Positions 12,704-24,578 of a DNA stretch of 64,000 nt are shown in pieces. The stretch covers positions 21,354,557-21,418,556 of the forward strand of contig CM039511.1 in NCBI GenBank assembly GCA_022432975.1, in the 5' to 3' direction. The position numbers were made by a program, and so were the translations under genes. A model generated the notes under the pieces. That model worked only from the letters and a program-made list of their open reading frames with translations, ran no database searches and was not told the origin of the DNA. How positions within the stretch are numbered: the stretch's first letter is position 1; the number at the start of each line of letters is the position of its first letter. Source of the stretch: Begonia masoniana (lineage: Eukaryota; Streptophyta; Magnoliopsida; Cucurbitales; Begoniaceae).

Positions 12704-13317
12704 TTGGGCTTCAAATTCTTAGGCGAATATTTTGTTGAAGCTGTATTTTTGAGCAATGGGTTCAGTTTATATCCCGTTGTTGAGAACATAAAGTTTCAGT
12801 TGTGGCAGATGAAGATACGAGATGTGCTCGCACATATATATTTAGACGACGCTTTGTTAGGGCTCGATAAAATGCTCACGTTTTATAGTGAAGAGGAGAA
12901 AATTCTGAAGAATAAAAAATCTGTATCTATAATACATCTGCATTTGTCAAATCAGATTTTACAGGAGGTTCTTAATGAGAGAACTATTGTCGAATAATAG
13001 GTAAAATTGGAGTAATTGTGTAAGAAGAAAACTTTTAGGAGTAAGCTGCATCTGAATCATCGTTTATATTCTCATCAGTTGGTGGAAGATAATTAAGTTG
13101 AAGAACACTTGACCTCATTCAAGAAGTTAGTTTTGGATTTGGAAACTATGAGATGCAAATACTAGGGGGAGGATTTGGGAATGATTTTATTGTGCTCATT
13201 TTCTGCTTCATATTGTGCTTTTAGATAGACTATTTTGTATAGTTGTGATACTTTAACTGTGAAAGAGGTTTATGACACCTTGTTGTCAAAGAAGAAAATG
13301 AAATAAATTTTTGTTAG
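12704..13317 (+). pseudogene. E0 gag fragment (TNT1-type)
   Basis: The frame at 12704-12997 reads FQLWQMKIRDVLAHIYLDDAL and IIHLHLSNQILQEVL, the hallmarks of TNT1-type copia gag. After stops it continues with KLHLNHRLYSHQLVEDN, then VKEVYDTLLSKKKMK at about 13260-13302, the end of the capsid domain. E3 then interrupts at 13323 next to ATCCG. Several stops and frameshifts show it is a pseudogene. Confidence 0.75.
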
Positions 13318-13322
13318 ATCCG

Positions 13323-13920
13323 TGATGCAAACCACGCCAACGATGTGACGGTGACCCACGATCAGAGTATTGTCACCATCGCTAACCCAGAATGTACAAG
13401 TTTGAATAGGAGGAAATCCTTGACCCGAGATCTATACAGATCTAAATCTTGTAATGAAGAGGACGCCACAAAAGAATATGCCTATTCGTTTGATAAGTCA
13501 GAGTTTCGAACGCTACAAGAAAATTTGATAAGTTCAGAGTTTCTTCAAGAAACCAAGAGAATTTCTCTCCTAATTGATAAAAACGTAATCTGGTTTTTTT
13601 ACACTCCTTCGTCCCCAAATTTATAGAGCATGAAACATCCTTTTCATGCTAGGGTTTCAAAATTAAACAGTTTTGACAAAAATACTCTTATAACGAAAAT
13701 GACACTAAATGCGACAATTCAGAAGTAACTAAATAAGTAAAACAACAATGACATATACATCATCCTAAAACAGCTTGGATGTTCTTGGTTCAGAACATAA
13801 TTTCCTTCTTGAAGTATGACTTCACAGACCAAATTGCTCATTTGCTCATTGATCTGCTTCGCCTTTGCGCTCGTTATTGGTCCAGCCACTTGTAATGTAT
13901 CTGTCTTGATGTCCTCATCA
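13323..13920 (-). repeat. E3 3' LTR
   Basis: Matches 35930-36539 along its length with many differences (by eye about 15 in the first 78 bases), indicating an old insertion. TG...CA ends. The polypurine tract (AAGAGGGAGGGAA in coding sense) lies immediately right of 13920 and is inside the pol frame. Confidence 0.88.
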
Positions 13921-16157
13921 TTCCCTCCCTCTTGAATAGGATTTGTCCTCAAATCAGAATCTACATCAAAAGGACTCAGGTCAGAAACATTAAATGTTGC
14001 ACTTACATTGTACTCACCGGGTAAATCAAGCTTGTAGGCATTGTCGTTAATTCGCTCAAGCACTTGGAATGATCCATCGCTACGAGGAAGCAACTTAGAA
14101 TGCTGTTGTATGGAGAATCTCTCTTTGCGCATATGAAACCGAACCCAATCTCCGGGTTCAAAAATTAGTTGACGTCAACCCTTGTTGGCGGTCTTGGTGT
14201 ATTGATCAGCTTTCCGCTCAATGTTTTGTCGAGCTCGCTCATGGAGTTGCTTGACGACTTCTGCCTTCTTCTCACCATCTAAATTCACTTGTTCAGAAAC
14301 AGGTAAATGGGATAAATCTGATGATGGGGTTAGCAGATTAAAACCATAAACAATCTCAAACGGTGAAAATTTAGTGGCATAATGAATTGAACTGTTGTAG
14401 GCAAACTCAACATGTGACAAATATTCCTCCCACGACTTAATGTTCTTGCTAATGACAGCCCTCAATAGTGTCGATAAAGTCCTATTCACTACCTTAATTT
14501 GACCATCAGTTTGACAGTGACAAGTAGTTGAAAACAAAAGTTTAGTTCCTAATTTTCCCCGCAAAATTTTCTAAAAGTAGCTTAAGAACTTAGCATCACG
14601 ATCCAAAACTATTGTCCTCGGCATCCCATGTAATCGTATTATCTCTCGAAAAAACAATTTAGCAACATTAGAGGCATCATCAGTTTTATGACAAGGAATA
14701 AAATGAGCCATTTCAGAAAACCGATCTACAACCACAAATATTGAATCTTTACCACGCTTAGTCCTCGATAACCCAAACACAAAGTCGTTTGAAATGTCAA
14801 TCTAAGGCGAACTAGGAATAGGTAGAGGTGTGTAAAGCCCGTTCGGTTGTACTCTCGATTTAGCTTGCTTACAAGTAAAACACCTACCAACTATCCTCTC
14901 AACATCTATTTTCATGTGGGGTCAATAGAAATGTTCTCGTAGAATTCCTAGAGTCTTTGCTACCCCAAAATGACCCATCAATCCTCCGCCATGAGATTCC
15001 CTAATCAATAAATCACGCAAAGAACAGTTGGGAACACATAGTTTACCTTCCCTAACTAGGTACTTGTCATGATTAAAGAACTTCCCAAACCCATATTTCT
15101 CACACAACCTATAACTCTCTCCAAAATCAACATCATCAATGTAAAGCTGCTTGATATGTTCGAATCCAAGTAATTTAGCGTCTAGGGTTGAGATTAAAAC
15201 ATACGTGCGAGAAAGGGCATCAACAACCACATTCTCCTTACCTTTCTTGTACTGTATGACGTATTAGAATAACTCCAAGAATTCAGACCAACCATGGCGT
15301 TTATTCAGTTTGTGTTGGTTCTTGAAATGCTTCAAGTTTTCATGATCGGTGCGGATCATGAACTCCTTTGGCATAAGGTAGTGTTGCCACGTCTCGAGGG
15401 CGTGAACTACAGTGTAGAGCTCCTTGTCGTATGTCGGGTAGTTGAGCATTGCGTCATTTAACTTCTCGCTGAAGTATGCAATTGGTCTTCGTTCTTGCAT
15501 TAAAACAGCTCCAATCCCTACACCTGAAGCATCACACTCAACCTCAAACGTTTTATCAAAGTTAGGTAAAGCAAGTAAATGGGCATGCGAAAGTTATGTT
15601 TTAGAATTTTAAATGCCTTCTCTTGTGCCTCGCCCCACTTGAATAGAACGTTCTTCTTCATCACGTTGATGAGCGATGCGGCCACGGTGCTAAAGTCTTT
15701 CACGAACCGCCGATAGAAGCTAGCAAGTCCATGAAAACTTCGCGCATGTTCAACAGTCGTCGGAGTTGGCCATTTTTGAATTGCATGGACCTTCTCATTG
15801 TCAACTTGGATTCCCTGTGCGCTAACAACAAAATCAAGAAAAACAAGCTGGTCGGTGCAAAAGGTGCACTTGGCCTGGTTGGTGTACAATTTCTCTTTCC
15901 TAAGAACATCTAAATCTTCTCGCAAATGTGAAACATGGTCATGCAAATTTGAACTATATATCAAAATATCATCAAAGTATACAACCACGAATTTTCCAAT
16001 AAACGGACGTAAAACATGATTCATCAAGCGCATGAAAGTACTAGGTGAATTAGTTAGCCCAAATGGCATGACCACCCACTCGTACATTCCATGTTTTGTT
16101 TTAAACGCCATTTTCCACTCATCCCCTTCCTTTATTCTAATATGATGCTGCCCACTC
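13719..16157 (-). pseudogene. E3 pol pseudogene, C-terminal part (RT-RH-INT)
   Basis: Downstream of S2 in coding sense. RT continues at 16111-15518 ([21 protein letters not shown]; catalytic YFDDILIYS near 15970). RNase H is at 15500-15264 (TDHENLKHF). The integrase zinc-binding region is at 15230-14922 (HFGVAKTLGILREHFY). The integrase core is at 14780-14175 ([32 protein letters not shown] in place of QTDGQTE, losing the catalytic glutamate). The last piece (14132-13719) has LPGEYNVSATFNVSDLSPF and then DLRTNPIQEGGNDEDI, crossing the LTR border at 13920. At least five frame breaks. Confidence 0.85.
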
Positions 16158-16162
16158 TTAAT

Positions 16163-18673
16163 GTAACGCCCCCGAACCCACCTTGGCTCGGTGCGCTACT
16201 TTGCTAACCAATCCCATGATAAAACATAATTTAAAATAATTTTCATAAATAAACCCCAAACTATACAAATCTGACACAATGACATTTAAAGCTAATTCTC
16301 TCGAAACTCTCTTACGTCACACCTAACTGCCTAGACTCATTAACTTCCCTTAATTCTAACCGTTAAATACCACGGCGTCTTCCCCGAAAATTTTGACAAA
16401 GTAACGCCTGAAAATGACGTCTCCAAAATGCTAAATACCTGCATAAAATCTAATCCCAACCAATCCAGAATACTCTTACTTGAATAACCATCATACAAAA
16501 TCTCCAAATAACAGTAAATAGGGAAACTAAAATACTAACATCCCTAAGTGAAGAAAGTCCACAGTATAGGGCGGCACATCACCCTTAACTATGACTATAT
16601 ACAACAAATACACATAACTATACCATAACTGTCACAAACATCAACCCAAAAAGAGTTACGCATTCCCATCATTTCCACAAATAGACATTACAATACTACC
16701 AAACTACAAAACCCACATCCCCTGAAGACCATGGTCGAGGCGCCCCGACAGCTGCCTGCACCGGCATGCCCCGAACTCCTCCGACTGCGGCCTAGTCCTC
16801 GGCTGTCCCCTCTACCTCACCTGGATAATACTCGCCACCTACACTATAGAACACAAAAGTAAGCCTAACGCTTAGCAAGTAGGGAAATAATGCACAACAA
16901 CACACTAAATGCTCGACTCAACCCTAACATGCAGTTTCTACACACTCTGTTGCTTTCTTTTTAATTCGGTTGCATTTATCTTTCACTTCCAGGTGAATCA
17001 AGTAGGCACACGCCCCCACATAGTACAGGACGGCCATGCCTTGATCCACGGAGCTAGACCGGAGGCACACGTCCTAACACAGTCCTGGACGGCCAACCGA
17101 ATCTCTTCCTTTGTCGATCGTAGAATCCCCAGTGTGCCTTCCGGCACGAGCAGGTCGAGGCATTCAGAATCCCTATTGTGCCTTTCAGCATAAGTAGGTC
17201 GAGGCATTCAGAATCCCTAGTGTGCTTATCAGCACGAGCAGATCGAGGCATTCATACTCACGACACAATACGTATATTAGCATGCATCTTGAATAAAATC
17301 CCTCGCAGGGTGCTCAACGATCCACTAGCCCGACGAAGCTATTCTACACTGAGACCACGTTGAAATCAATTCTTATCTTTCGTTTCATTCTCACCACTCA
17401 AGCATGCAAAACACGTGGTTTCGTTTCGTAGTTTAGAAAACAATGATGTATGAAACACAATGCATGACACAAAAGAAACCATAACAAACAAGCAAACAAT
17501 CCCTACCGTTCTATGGTGTAGGCCCGAAGGCAACAAACACACATCCGCTACTTACCTGGCGTCCTAGCTCGCTGAGGATCCTCGGTTACCTGTCCATCTA
17601 CAGCTCGACCTACGACAATTATTCAAATTTCATTAAAATCAAGCCTACATTCACCAATTACTCTCAAACTACTATTTTTAGCCTAATCCAACTAAAACCT
17701 AACTAAACGGGCCACTAAATTGGGTTCGGTAAAAACCGACCTGAAACTTCAAACGCGCGTAACTTTTCGAAATCGAACGATTCCAGCGACCACGTACTCC
17801 TCTAATAACTTATTTTAACCTGCCAAAAGAAATTTTAAAACAAACGACCGTAGCTAGGTTAAAATGGCAAAAACCCGATTCTGCCCTAAATCAAAATTTT
17901 CACCTTTTTTGGTTTTTCATCAATTCACACCAATTTCCTCACCAATCAATCCCCCTCACATTCAATTAGCACAATTTAATGGAATTCCAGGACTTGACCT
18001 AGAGAACCCGAACCCCACACATTGGGAGTTCTCGGTTTTCTGCCCCAATCGGCACTCTCCCTTGCCCGACCATTCATGCCGGTCTAAGCCCAGCCATTTG
18101 ATGCCGAGACTAACCAAAAATGGCCGATGGTCGGAGCCCAAGCTGGCTCGCCATTCACGGCCTCAAGCAGAACAAAAACAGGGAAGAGAAGCTACCTGTT
18201 TTCGGTCGGGTCTGGCGCGGAGAAAGCCGAACCGAGCTCTGGCTTCAGCTCGTCGGAGTTCGCTCATCTGAACGGTGGCCAGAATCGCATGGTCGCCGTC
18301 GGAGGGAGGTCGCTCGGCTCTTCCCCCTCCCCTACCATCGTCGCCCGTCGCTCGAAGTCGAACAACAGAATGGCTTCGGCCATTCTGTTGTTTTATTATA
18401 TATATTTTTTAATAATAATAATAATACGTATTAAACATTAATCCTCAATTACCATTTTGCCCTCCCGTGTTTTCGACCATTTCGAATTTCATTAAATCTC
18501 GTTCTTAAATTATAACCCACAGCTTAATTTCACTAGAAATACCCTAACCTAAATTAAGAAACCATTTAGTTCCATCAAATTTATTCACTTTTCTTTTAAA
18601 TTAATTAAAACAACCTATTTTATTATTCTTTTATTTTCTTTTCAATTTTTCCTTTAAAATCCCGGGTGTTACA
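16163..18673 (-). mobile_element. S2: solo LTR in the E3 RT
   Basis: A 2511-bp insert splits the E3 RT frame. It has TG...CA ends (TGTAACGCCCCCG at left, GGGTGTTACA at right) and is flanked by CTTAA at 16158-16162 and 18674-18678. No internal region, primer binding site or pol. Minus orientation is inferred from the shared AGGTAAGT block (17514-17560) and the CT-rich leader. Near-tandem copies of a roughly 50-bp unit (AGGTCGAGGCATTCAGAATC) lie at 17130-17250. Frames at 17864-18441 have no recognisable product. Confidence 0.85.
17130..17260. repeat. Short tandem repeat in S2
   Basis: Three imperfect copies of a unit of about 50 bp containing GCACGAGCAGGTCGAGGCAT, each followed by TCAGAATCCC or a variant. 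Confidence 0.7.
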
Positions 18674-18678
18674 CTTAA

Positions 18679-19850
18679 TATCAATCTTTGAAAAGACACA
18701 GAAACCATGCAACTCATCAAACATATCATCTAAACGAGGAATAGGAAAGCGATACTTTACCGTGATATTGTTGATGGTGCGACAATCGGTGCACATTTGC
18801 CATGTTCTGTCCTTCTTAGGAAACAAAAAAACGAAAACAGTGCACAGACTCATGCTCTCCCTCACGTACCCCTTCTCTATCAAGTCTTCCATTTGACGCT
18901 GTAACTCCTTTGTCTCCTTTGGGTTGGTGCGATAAGCTGGCCGATTCGGAATAGAGGCTCTGGGTACAAGGTTAATCTAGTGCTCAATCCCGCGAATGGG
19001 TGGCAAACCTTTTGGAAGCTCATCGGGAAATATGTCCTTGAAGTCCTGCAAAAGAGAAACAACCACACTTGGAAGGGGCAAATCTGGCATGTTATTATTC
19101 AAAACCTTTTCTTTGTACGTGAGAAGGATCATTGGATGTTTGTGGGCAATTACTTGTTTCAGATCACTCTTGGTAGCAAAGAGATTCTGTTTAGAAAGAA
19201 ATGAACTCTCTGGTGTTCTCTCAGGTTTATATATATCGGGTGAAAGATTTTTTGCTTGTTTCCACTCTTTTCTGTTCACTGGATTTCTGCAACCTGATTG
19301 GTTTGCAAAAACCTCTATCGGGGATAAGGGTACTAACGTGACTGACTTGTGCTTGTGGGTGAATGAATACTTGTTGGTGAAACCATCATGCTGCACCCTT
19401 TGGTCAAATTGCCACGGTCTTCCTAGCAGGATATGACTAGCTTGCATCGGTACCACGTCGCACTTCACCTCATCTTTGTACTTTTCAATTCGAAATGGTA
19501 CCACCACTTTCTTGGTGACGCGTACCTCCCCGCCATCATTCAACCATTGTAGCTTGTAAGGCCATGGATGTTTTAATGTTGAAAGTCCCAATTTCTCAAC
19601 CATGGAAGCACTAGCTACATTGGTACAGCTTCCTCCGTCGATTATGACGCTGCACACTTTGTCTTTCACGTGGTAATGAGTTTGAAAAATGTTTTCTCGC
19701 TGCACCTTATCATCTTCGTCCTCCTTTATCTGCACACTCAAGGCACATCGTGCAACCAAAAGGAAGTTTCCGTAGGCAGCTCGTACCTTCTCATCATCCA
19801 AGAAAACGTCCTCAAATGATGGCATATCCTACTCAACCTTGTCAACACTT
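18679..19850 (-). pseudogene. E3 pol pseudogene, N-terminal part (protease to RT)
   Basis: The 19825-18977 frame holds the protease site IIDGGSCTNVASASMVEKLGL, typical of CRM/Reina-type plant gypsy proteases (DGG instead of DTG), then the spacer to IFPDELPKGLPPIRGIEH. RT begins in 18892-18679 (TDCRTINNITVKYRFPIPRLDDMFDEL, FSKIDIK) and is cut by S2, resuming left of 16163. Stops separate the pieces. Confidence 0.82.
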
Positions 19851-20873
19851 GCCTCGAACTTGACCTCTCCACTCTCCCGTAGCACCATCACTCGCTTATT
19901 TGGGCATTGACTCGCGATATGTCCTCACCCAAGACATTTGAAACACTTGATCTTGCTGGAGTGATTGAGTGTAGACGTCGGTTTGACGTAGGTGGAAGGG
20001 GGCGTAGTTGTTTCCTGCTGTTCGAACTTACCCTTGGAAGTGAAGGGACTCTCTTCCTTCTTTGGATACTTTGGTTTCCAAGGCTTTTGGTTAAAACTCT
20101 ATTGACGGTTACTACTACATCGTTGTTGTTGTCTCTCTACCTTCAAGGCCATGTGAACTAAGTCTTCAATCTCGACGTAATGTTGTAGCTCAACCGTGTC
20201 AGCAATTTCGTGATTCAACCTCCTCAAGAATCTAGACATTGTCTCTTCTCGATTCTCTTCGACGTTGGTCCTATCATCGTCATCTCCATATCCTTGTAAT
20301 ACTCATCCACACTCCGACTCCCTTGCTGAAGGGTCTGCAATTTGTTGTGTAGATCTCGCCGACAATGACTCGGTACAAATCGTCGTCGCATCGCCCTCTT
20401 CTTCTCTGCCCAACTCTCAATGGAAGGGTCTTCGTCTTGCCTTATATCGAGACACAACTTGTCCAACAACACTATTGCATACTCCGTAAATTATATGGCA
20501 ACAAGCTTCACTTTCTTTCGCTCACTTCACTTTCTTTCGCTCGGAGTAGTTGTGACAATTAAAAACTAGCTCTATTTTCCGCTCCTAGTCAAGGTACCCC
20601 TCCAGATCACTTTTTCCTCAAAACTCAGAAATCTTTATCTTGATGTTTTCCAAATTGTAATCGAGTCAGCCTCGGTCTTGTCTTGCGCGGTCATGCCCAT
20701 GTCTTCCTTGACTACCCACAGACATCCTATCAAGATCGTCCTCCAAGTCTCTCTCATCAATTTCATCGATTAGAGACCTACCTCCACTGGTTTCTTCTCG
20801 GTGCCTGCCCACCCTGAGGTTGGGCTCGTGTCGCAATCTGTTCCACTTGATCAATTCGCCTGTGGATCTCATC
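19851..20873 (-). pseudogene. E3 gag pseudogene, main part
   Basis: After E4 in coding sense: an R/D-rich stretch at 20893-20666 (DEIDERDLEDDLDRMS), the capsid domain at 20472-20224 ([40 protein letters not shown]), and a CCHC knuckle at about 19898-19945 (CFKCLG, stop, GHIASQCP). A TGA stop sits inside the knuckle. Frame breaks throughout. Confidence 0.75.
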
Positions 20874-21595
20874 AAACCTGTAACACCTGACAACTTCGGG
20901 CAGGTGAACTTTCTTTTAACGAAATGGAATTAACTGTCATCCATGCTTAAATCTCTTTGGTCAGAATTTTTGGCGCCAAAGTTTAATCAGTTCTTTTTAT
21001 AAAAATTAGATTTGGTGACAAACTTGTAATTAAGCCAAGCTTATTAGGTGTATAAATAGAAAATGAAAATCCTTAAACCTCACAAAAACCTCCACCAGCC
21101 GACTTTCCTCTGTCAGCCGACTCTCTCCCCTCAGCTTCCTTCTCTGTTCTTCCTCCTGTGATCAACTTCCTTCGGATTTCTTCATATACTCCAAGCTCGG
21201 GGTAAGATTTGGACAATGTGTTTACTGATTAATTATTTGAGAGTTGATTTGAGATATAGATTCGGGTTTTCTGAGGAAGTTGAAGTATCATGGTAGATAT
21301 AGCTATTAACATAACATTTATGATTGTTGTAGATAATAAGTAGAACTAATGAATGTTGGCTGAGCCTGGTAGTTGGTGAACCCGAACACCATTATCGTTT
21401 AGCTGAGTTTTTATGCACACTAGGTGGCTGATATAATACTCGAATGGAAATGAGTCAGACTTTTAGGAAATACACTTAGTTAGGAAACTACCATTCCTGA
21501 TTTCTGATTATCTAGGATTTGTTTTCTTACATTAATATATGAAATGTCTTAGGTGGAAAAGGCTTCAGGTGAAGGAAAGACGTTGCTAAGGAATC

Positions 21596-21652
21596 CAGGT
21601 AAGTCAGTGTGTTAAGTTTCTGGCTATTAGAGCCCTACATCACAAGGGTAGT
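21596..21652 (+). promoter_or_regulatory. Conserved splice-donor-like LTR block (E4)
   Basis: CCAGGTAAGTC, then about 35 nt, then AGAGCCCTACATCAC. AG|GTAAG fits the plant 5' splice-site consensus. Seven other LTR families in the window carry the same arrangement. In the E4 3' LTR, Cassandra has inserted between the two halves. Confidence 0.5.
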
Positions 21653-21892
21653 AGGGTGAGTTTGTTGCTGGTATTCAATGATGTTTGGGAAGATCGTCTG
21701 TTTTAGTATAATGTTTGAGAATGGTGTATGCTTGATTTTCTGATGAACGACTCCTTCCATGGTCTCTTGTTTTGAGAATGTTTATGTCCATGCATCATGA
21801 TTTATTTACCGAGTATACAAAATGTTTTACATGCATACTCTTTAATGAATGAAACAAGAAAACAAAACGTATGAAACCTTGATTAAGTGAGG

Positions 21893-22200
21893 GTTGGGGG
21901 CGGTTTTTGCCATGTCACTGTCCAGGAATGGACCATGATTCGTGCCCGCACGGGCCATGTACACGCGCACTGCCTACCCCCCTTCGGTACAAAATCCTCC
22001 TTAATCCATGTTATGTAAATGATGAACAAGAACATGAAAAGAACAAGAAAATAAAACGTATGAAACCTTGATTAAGTGAGAGTTGGGGGCGGTTTTGGCT
22101 ATGTCACTGTCCAGGGATGGACCATGATTCTTGCCCGCAAAGGCCATGTACACGCGCACTGCCTACCCCCCTTTGGCACAAACTCCTCCTTAATCCATGA
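21893..22200 (+). repeat. Tandem duplication inside the E4 LTR
   Basis: Two copies about 190 bp apart of a block with GGGGGCGGTTTT, CCATGTCACTGTCCAG and CACGCGCACTGCCTACCCCC. Both copies also occur in the 3' LTR (29988-30100 and 30165-30285), so the duplication predates insertion. Confidence 0.85.
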
Positions 22201-22759
22201 TATGAAAACGATGAACAAGAATATGATTCCCACAATTTGAAAGTGAATGTGAACACAAGCATGATTCCCGATTTGAGTAAAAGATGTGAACATGATTTTA
22301 TGCAGCATTCATGAGCATTCATGTGTTTGTTGTACTCCTGACTAAGCATTAGGCTTATAGTTTGAACCTTACGATGTAGGCGACGAAACAACAGGTGAGG
22401 ACTTCAGCCTAGAAGGAAATGCTTAGGTCTGGTTGCTGGTTGTTGCTCATGGTGATGATTTGTGGATGGGAAGTATTTTAACCTGTGGAGTGTTGCTTTC
22501 AGTACAATTTAGTAAGACCTATGATATGATTGCATGAATGTGAAATGAATTTCTTTATGTTAACAGATATTTGACTTATTAAGTACGAGTTTAAGTTCAA
22601 GAAGGTTTCAGATTTAAGAATCTTCTCTATGTGATAAGTCTTCCGCTATGAACTTAAGTTAAGGATTACGAGGTCTATGTGTATGGGGGATTTTTGGAAA
22701 AAGGGAGTTAAGTTTTTAAGGAGAAGGAGGGAATGAATTGAAGTCTTAACTTTGATCAA

Positions 22760-23280
22760 TAAACGGTAGAGGTTCGGTTACTGTTGACCGGTGGATGCTG
22801 GATGAATGCGTCATCCGACTGACGTCATCGGTGGATGCTGGGTGATAGAGTCATCCAGCTGACGTCATCGGTGAATGTGTTCTATGAATGTGAGCGGTAG
22901 ATGTCGTATGTCGAGTTAATAAAGTCACGTGGGTAACACGTGGTCTGACCGGTGGACGTTGAGTGTTACTGTTCACCAGTGGATGTTGTGTGTTTATGAT
23001 GATTAGTTGATGCTGGATGAATATGTCATCCTGCTGATGTCACCGGAAGATGTTAAGTATTGTTGGGCGGTGGATGTCGCTCGACAGAAATGACCGGTGG
23101 ATGCTAGATGAATGAGTCATCTGGCTGACGTCATCGGTAGATTTGGACTATCACTGTTGATCGGTGGATGCTGGACGTGTGAGTCCTTCGGCTGACGTCA
23201 TCGGTAGACGAGGTATATCACTGTTGGGCAGTGGATATCGCTCGTTAGATGTGAACGGTTGATGTGAACGACAGAGGTTA
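22760..23280 (+). promoter_or_regulatory. CGGTGGATG repeat array with TGACGTCA palindromes (E4 5' LTR)
   Basis: Degenerate repeats of about 50-60 bp containing CGGTGGATG and GTCATCCGGCTGACGTCATC. Exact TGACGTCA occurs at 22820, 22860, 23126 and 23193, with decayed versions between. TGACGTCA is the known consensus for bZIP factors (TGA/CREB class). A role as enhancer is inference. Confidence 0.6.
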
Positions 23281-23628
23281 ATTCGATTGTCTGTTGATTC
23301 TTTTCTTTAAATAGATATTTTCCCAAATGATTTCAAATGACCTCGAATTTGATTGGAATTTCTTTAATAATGTATTTATATGTATACACACAAAAAAAAA
23401 AAGAATTTGGGTTGACATTTTGATTACGAATATGATTTTGTGAAATTCTCGACCCGTCGGGTTTCGGGTCTTGACAATTATGGTATCAGAGTGACCCGGG
23501 TTTCAAAAAGACTGCCTACCAACACAAATCACCGCATGAGTACTCTCCAGAAACTGTAAGTGTTTAGGATTTTAGTAATGTCATTCAAAGTTAAGATGTG
23601 TTTATGATAATATGTTAGGATTTTCAAG

Positions 23629-24578
23629 ATGGTGAGGGGTCAGCATAGAGAAGACAACGGGGATAGTAACACTATTGCCCAATTAACGGAGTTGGTAATT
23701 CGTCAATCCTGCCAGATTGAACAACTTGTGGCTACTAGAGATGAGCATGGGAACTCTAGTTCAAATGCAACTTATGATCATGGTGGCGAACGTTTTCACC
23801 GACTTTGACCCCCGACATTTAATGGTCGAGTTTCGGATCCTATCCATGCTGAGGAATGGATTCAGAAAATTGAGGACATGTTCATGTATGCAAAGGTTGA
23901 TGAAGGAGACAAGGTCACGTATGCTGTTTTCCACCTGGAACTGGATGCAAGGTATTGGTGGGACTCGATCCGGAGCACTACTAACGTGGGAACTATGACC
24001 TGGGAAATGTTTAAGGCTGCTTTCTTTGACAAGTACTTTAGCCGAGTTGTTCGGGCTAGTACGAAAATGGAGTTTATGCAGTTGTGCCAAACCGGTTCTG
24101 TGGCAGACTATATTTGTAAGTTCGAGGCCTTGTCCCGTTTTGCACCCCGTTTAGTGGAGGATGAAAAAGATAAGATTCATCAATTCGTTCAAGGATTGAA
24201 GCCAAACCTGTTTAAGGGAGTGAAGACTGCAGGGATCCATAATATAATTTATTCTGGGGTGGCTGCTAAGGCTTTGGAATTGGAAGATGTTGAGATAACA
24301 GTGCAGGGGCAATGCGATCTGCCAAGGAAGTTTATCAGAGAAGGTCAGCTACCACCACGCCAGGGCAGCGATTGGCAGCCACAACAGAACAGGGACCACA
24401 ACAACAACAGAAAGGTGTGAAGAGGCCCTTCAATCCAAATGATGACCAAGGGAAAGGAAAATGACCTCAAGCTCCTCTATATTCTACCTGTCAGAAGAAT
24501 CATTATGGAGAATGCAAACTATACACGGGCCATTGTTATAGGTGTGACAAGGTTGGCCATGTTGTTAAGGATTGTCCA
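23629..24578 (+). pseudogene. E4 gag pseudogene
   Basis: ATG at 23629 (MVRGQHRED...). A TGA stop interrupts just before PPTFNG at about 23808. The capsid domain reads openly at 23878-24420 (ARYWWDSIRS, FFDKYFSRVVRASTKMEFMQL, DKIHQFVQGLKPNL). A frameshift near 24420 precedes the CCHC knuckle CYRCDKVGHVVKDCP at about 24535-24580. Confidence 0.85.

Larger units (their letters stand above)
20879..23476 (+). repeat. E4 5' LTR
   Basis: 2598 bp, TGTAACACCTGAC...GGGTCTTGACA. It contains a TATA-like string (GTATAAATAG, about 21051), the splice-donor-like block at 21596-21652, a duplicated block of about 120 bp (21893-22012 and 22083-22200), and an array of CGGTGGATG units with four TGACGTCA palindromes (22760-23280). 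Confidence 0.93.

Noticed and set aside
17864..18441. Overlapping ORFs of 104-135 residues as a host gene
   Set aside because: Inside the solo LTR S2, GC-rich leader-like sequence, no domain.
22760..23280. CRISPR-like array of regularly spaced repeats
   Set aside because: Repeats are degenerate, have no unique spacers, lie in a plant LTR, and have no cas genes nearby.
23481..23491. tRNA-Met gene fragments (TGGTATCAGAGC strings)
   Set aside because: These are primer binding sites at LTR borders, only 11-13 nt long, with no cloverleaf around them.
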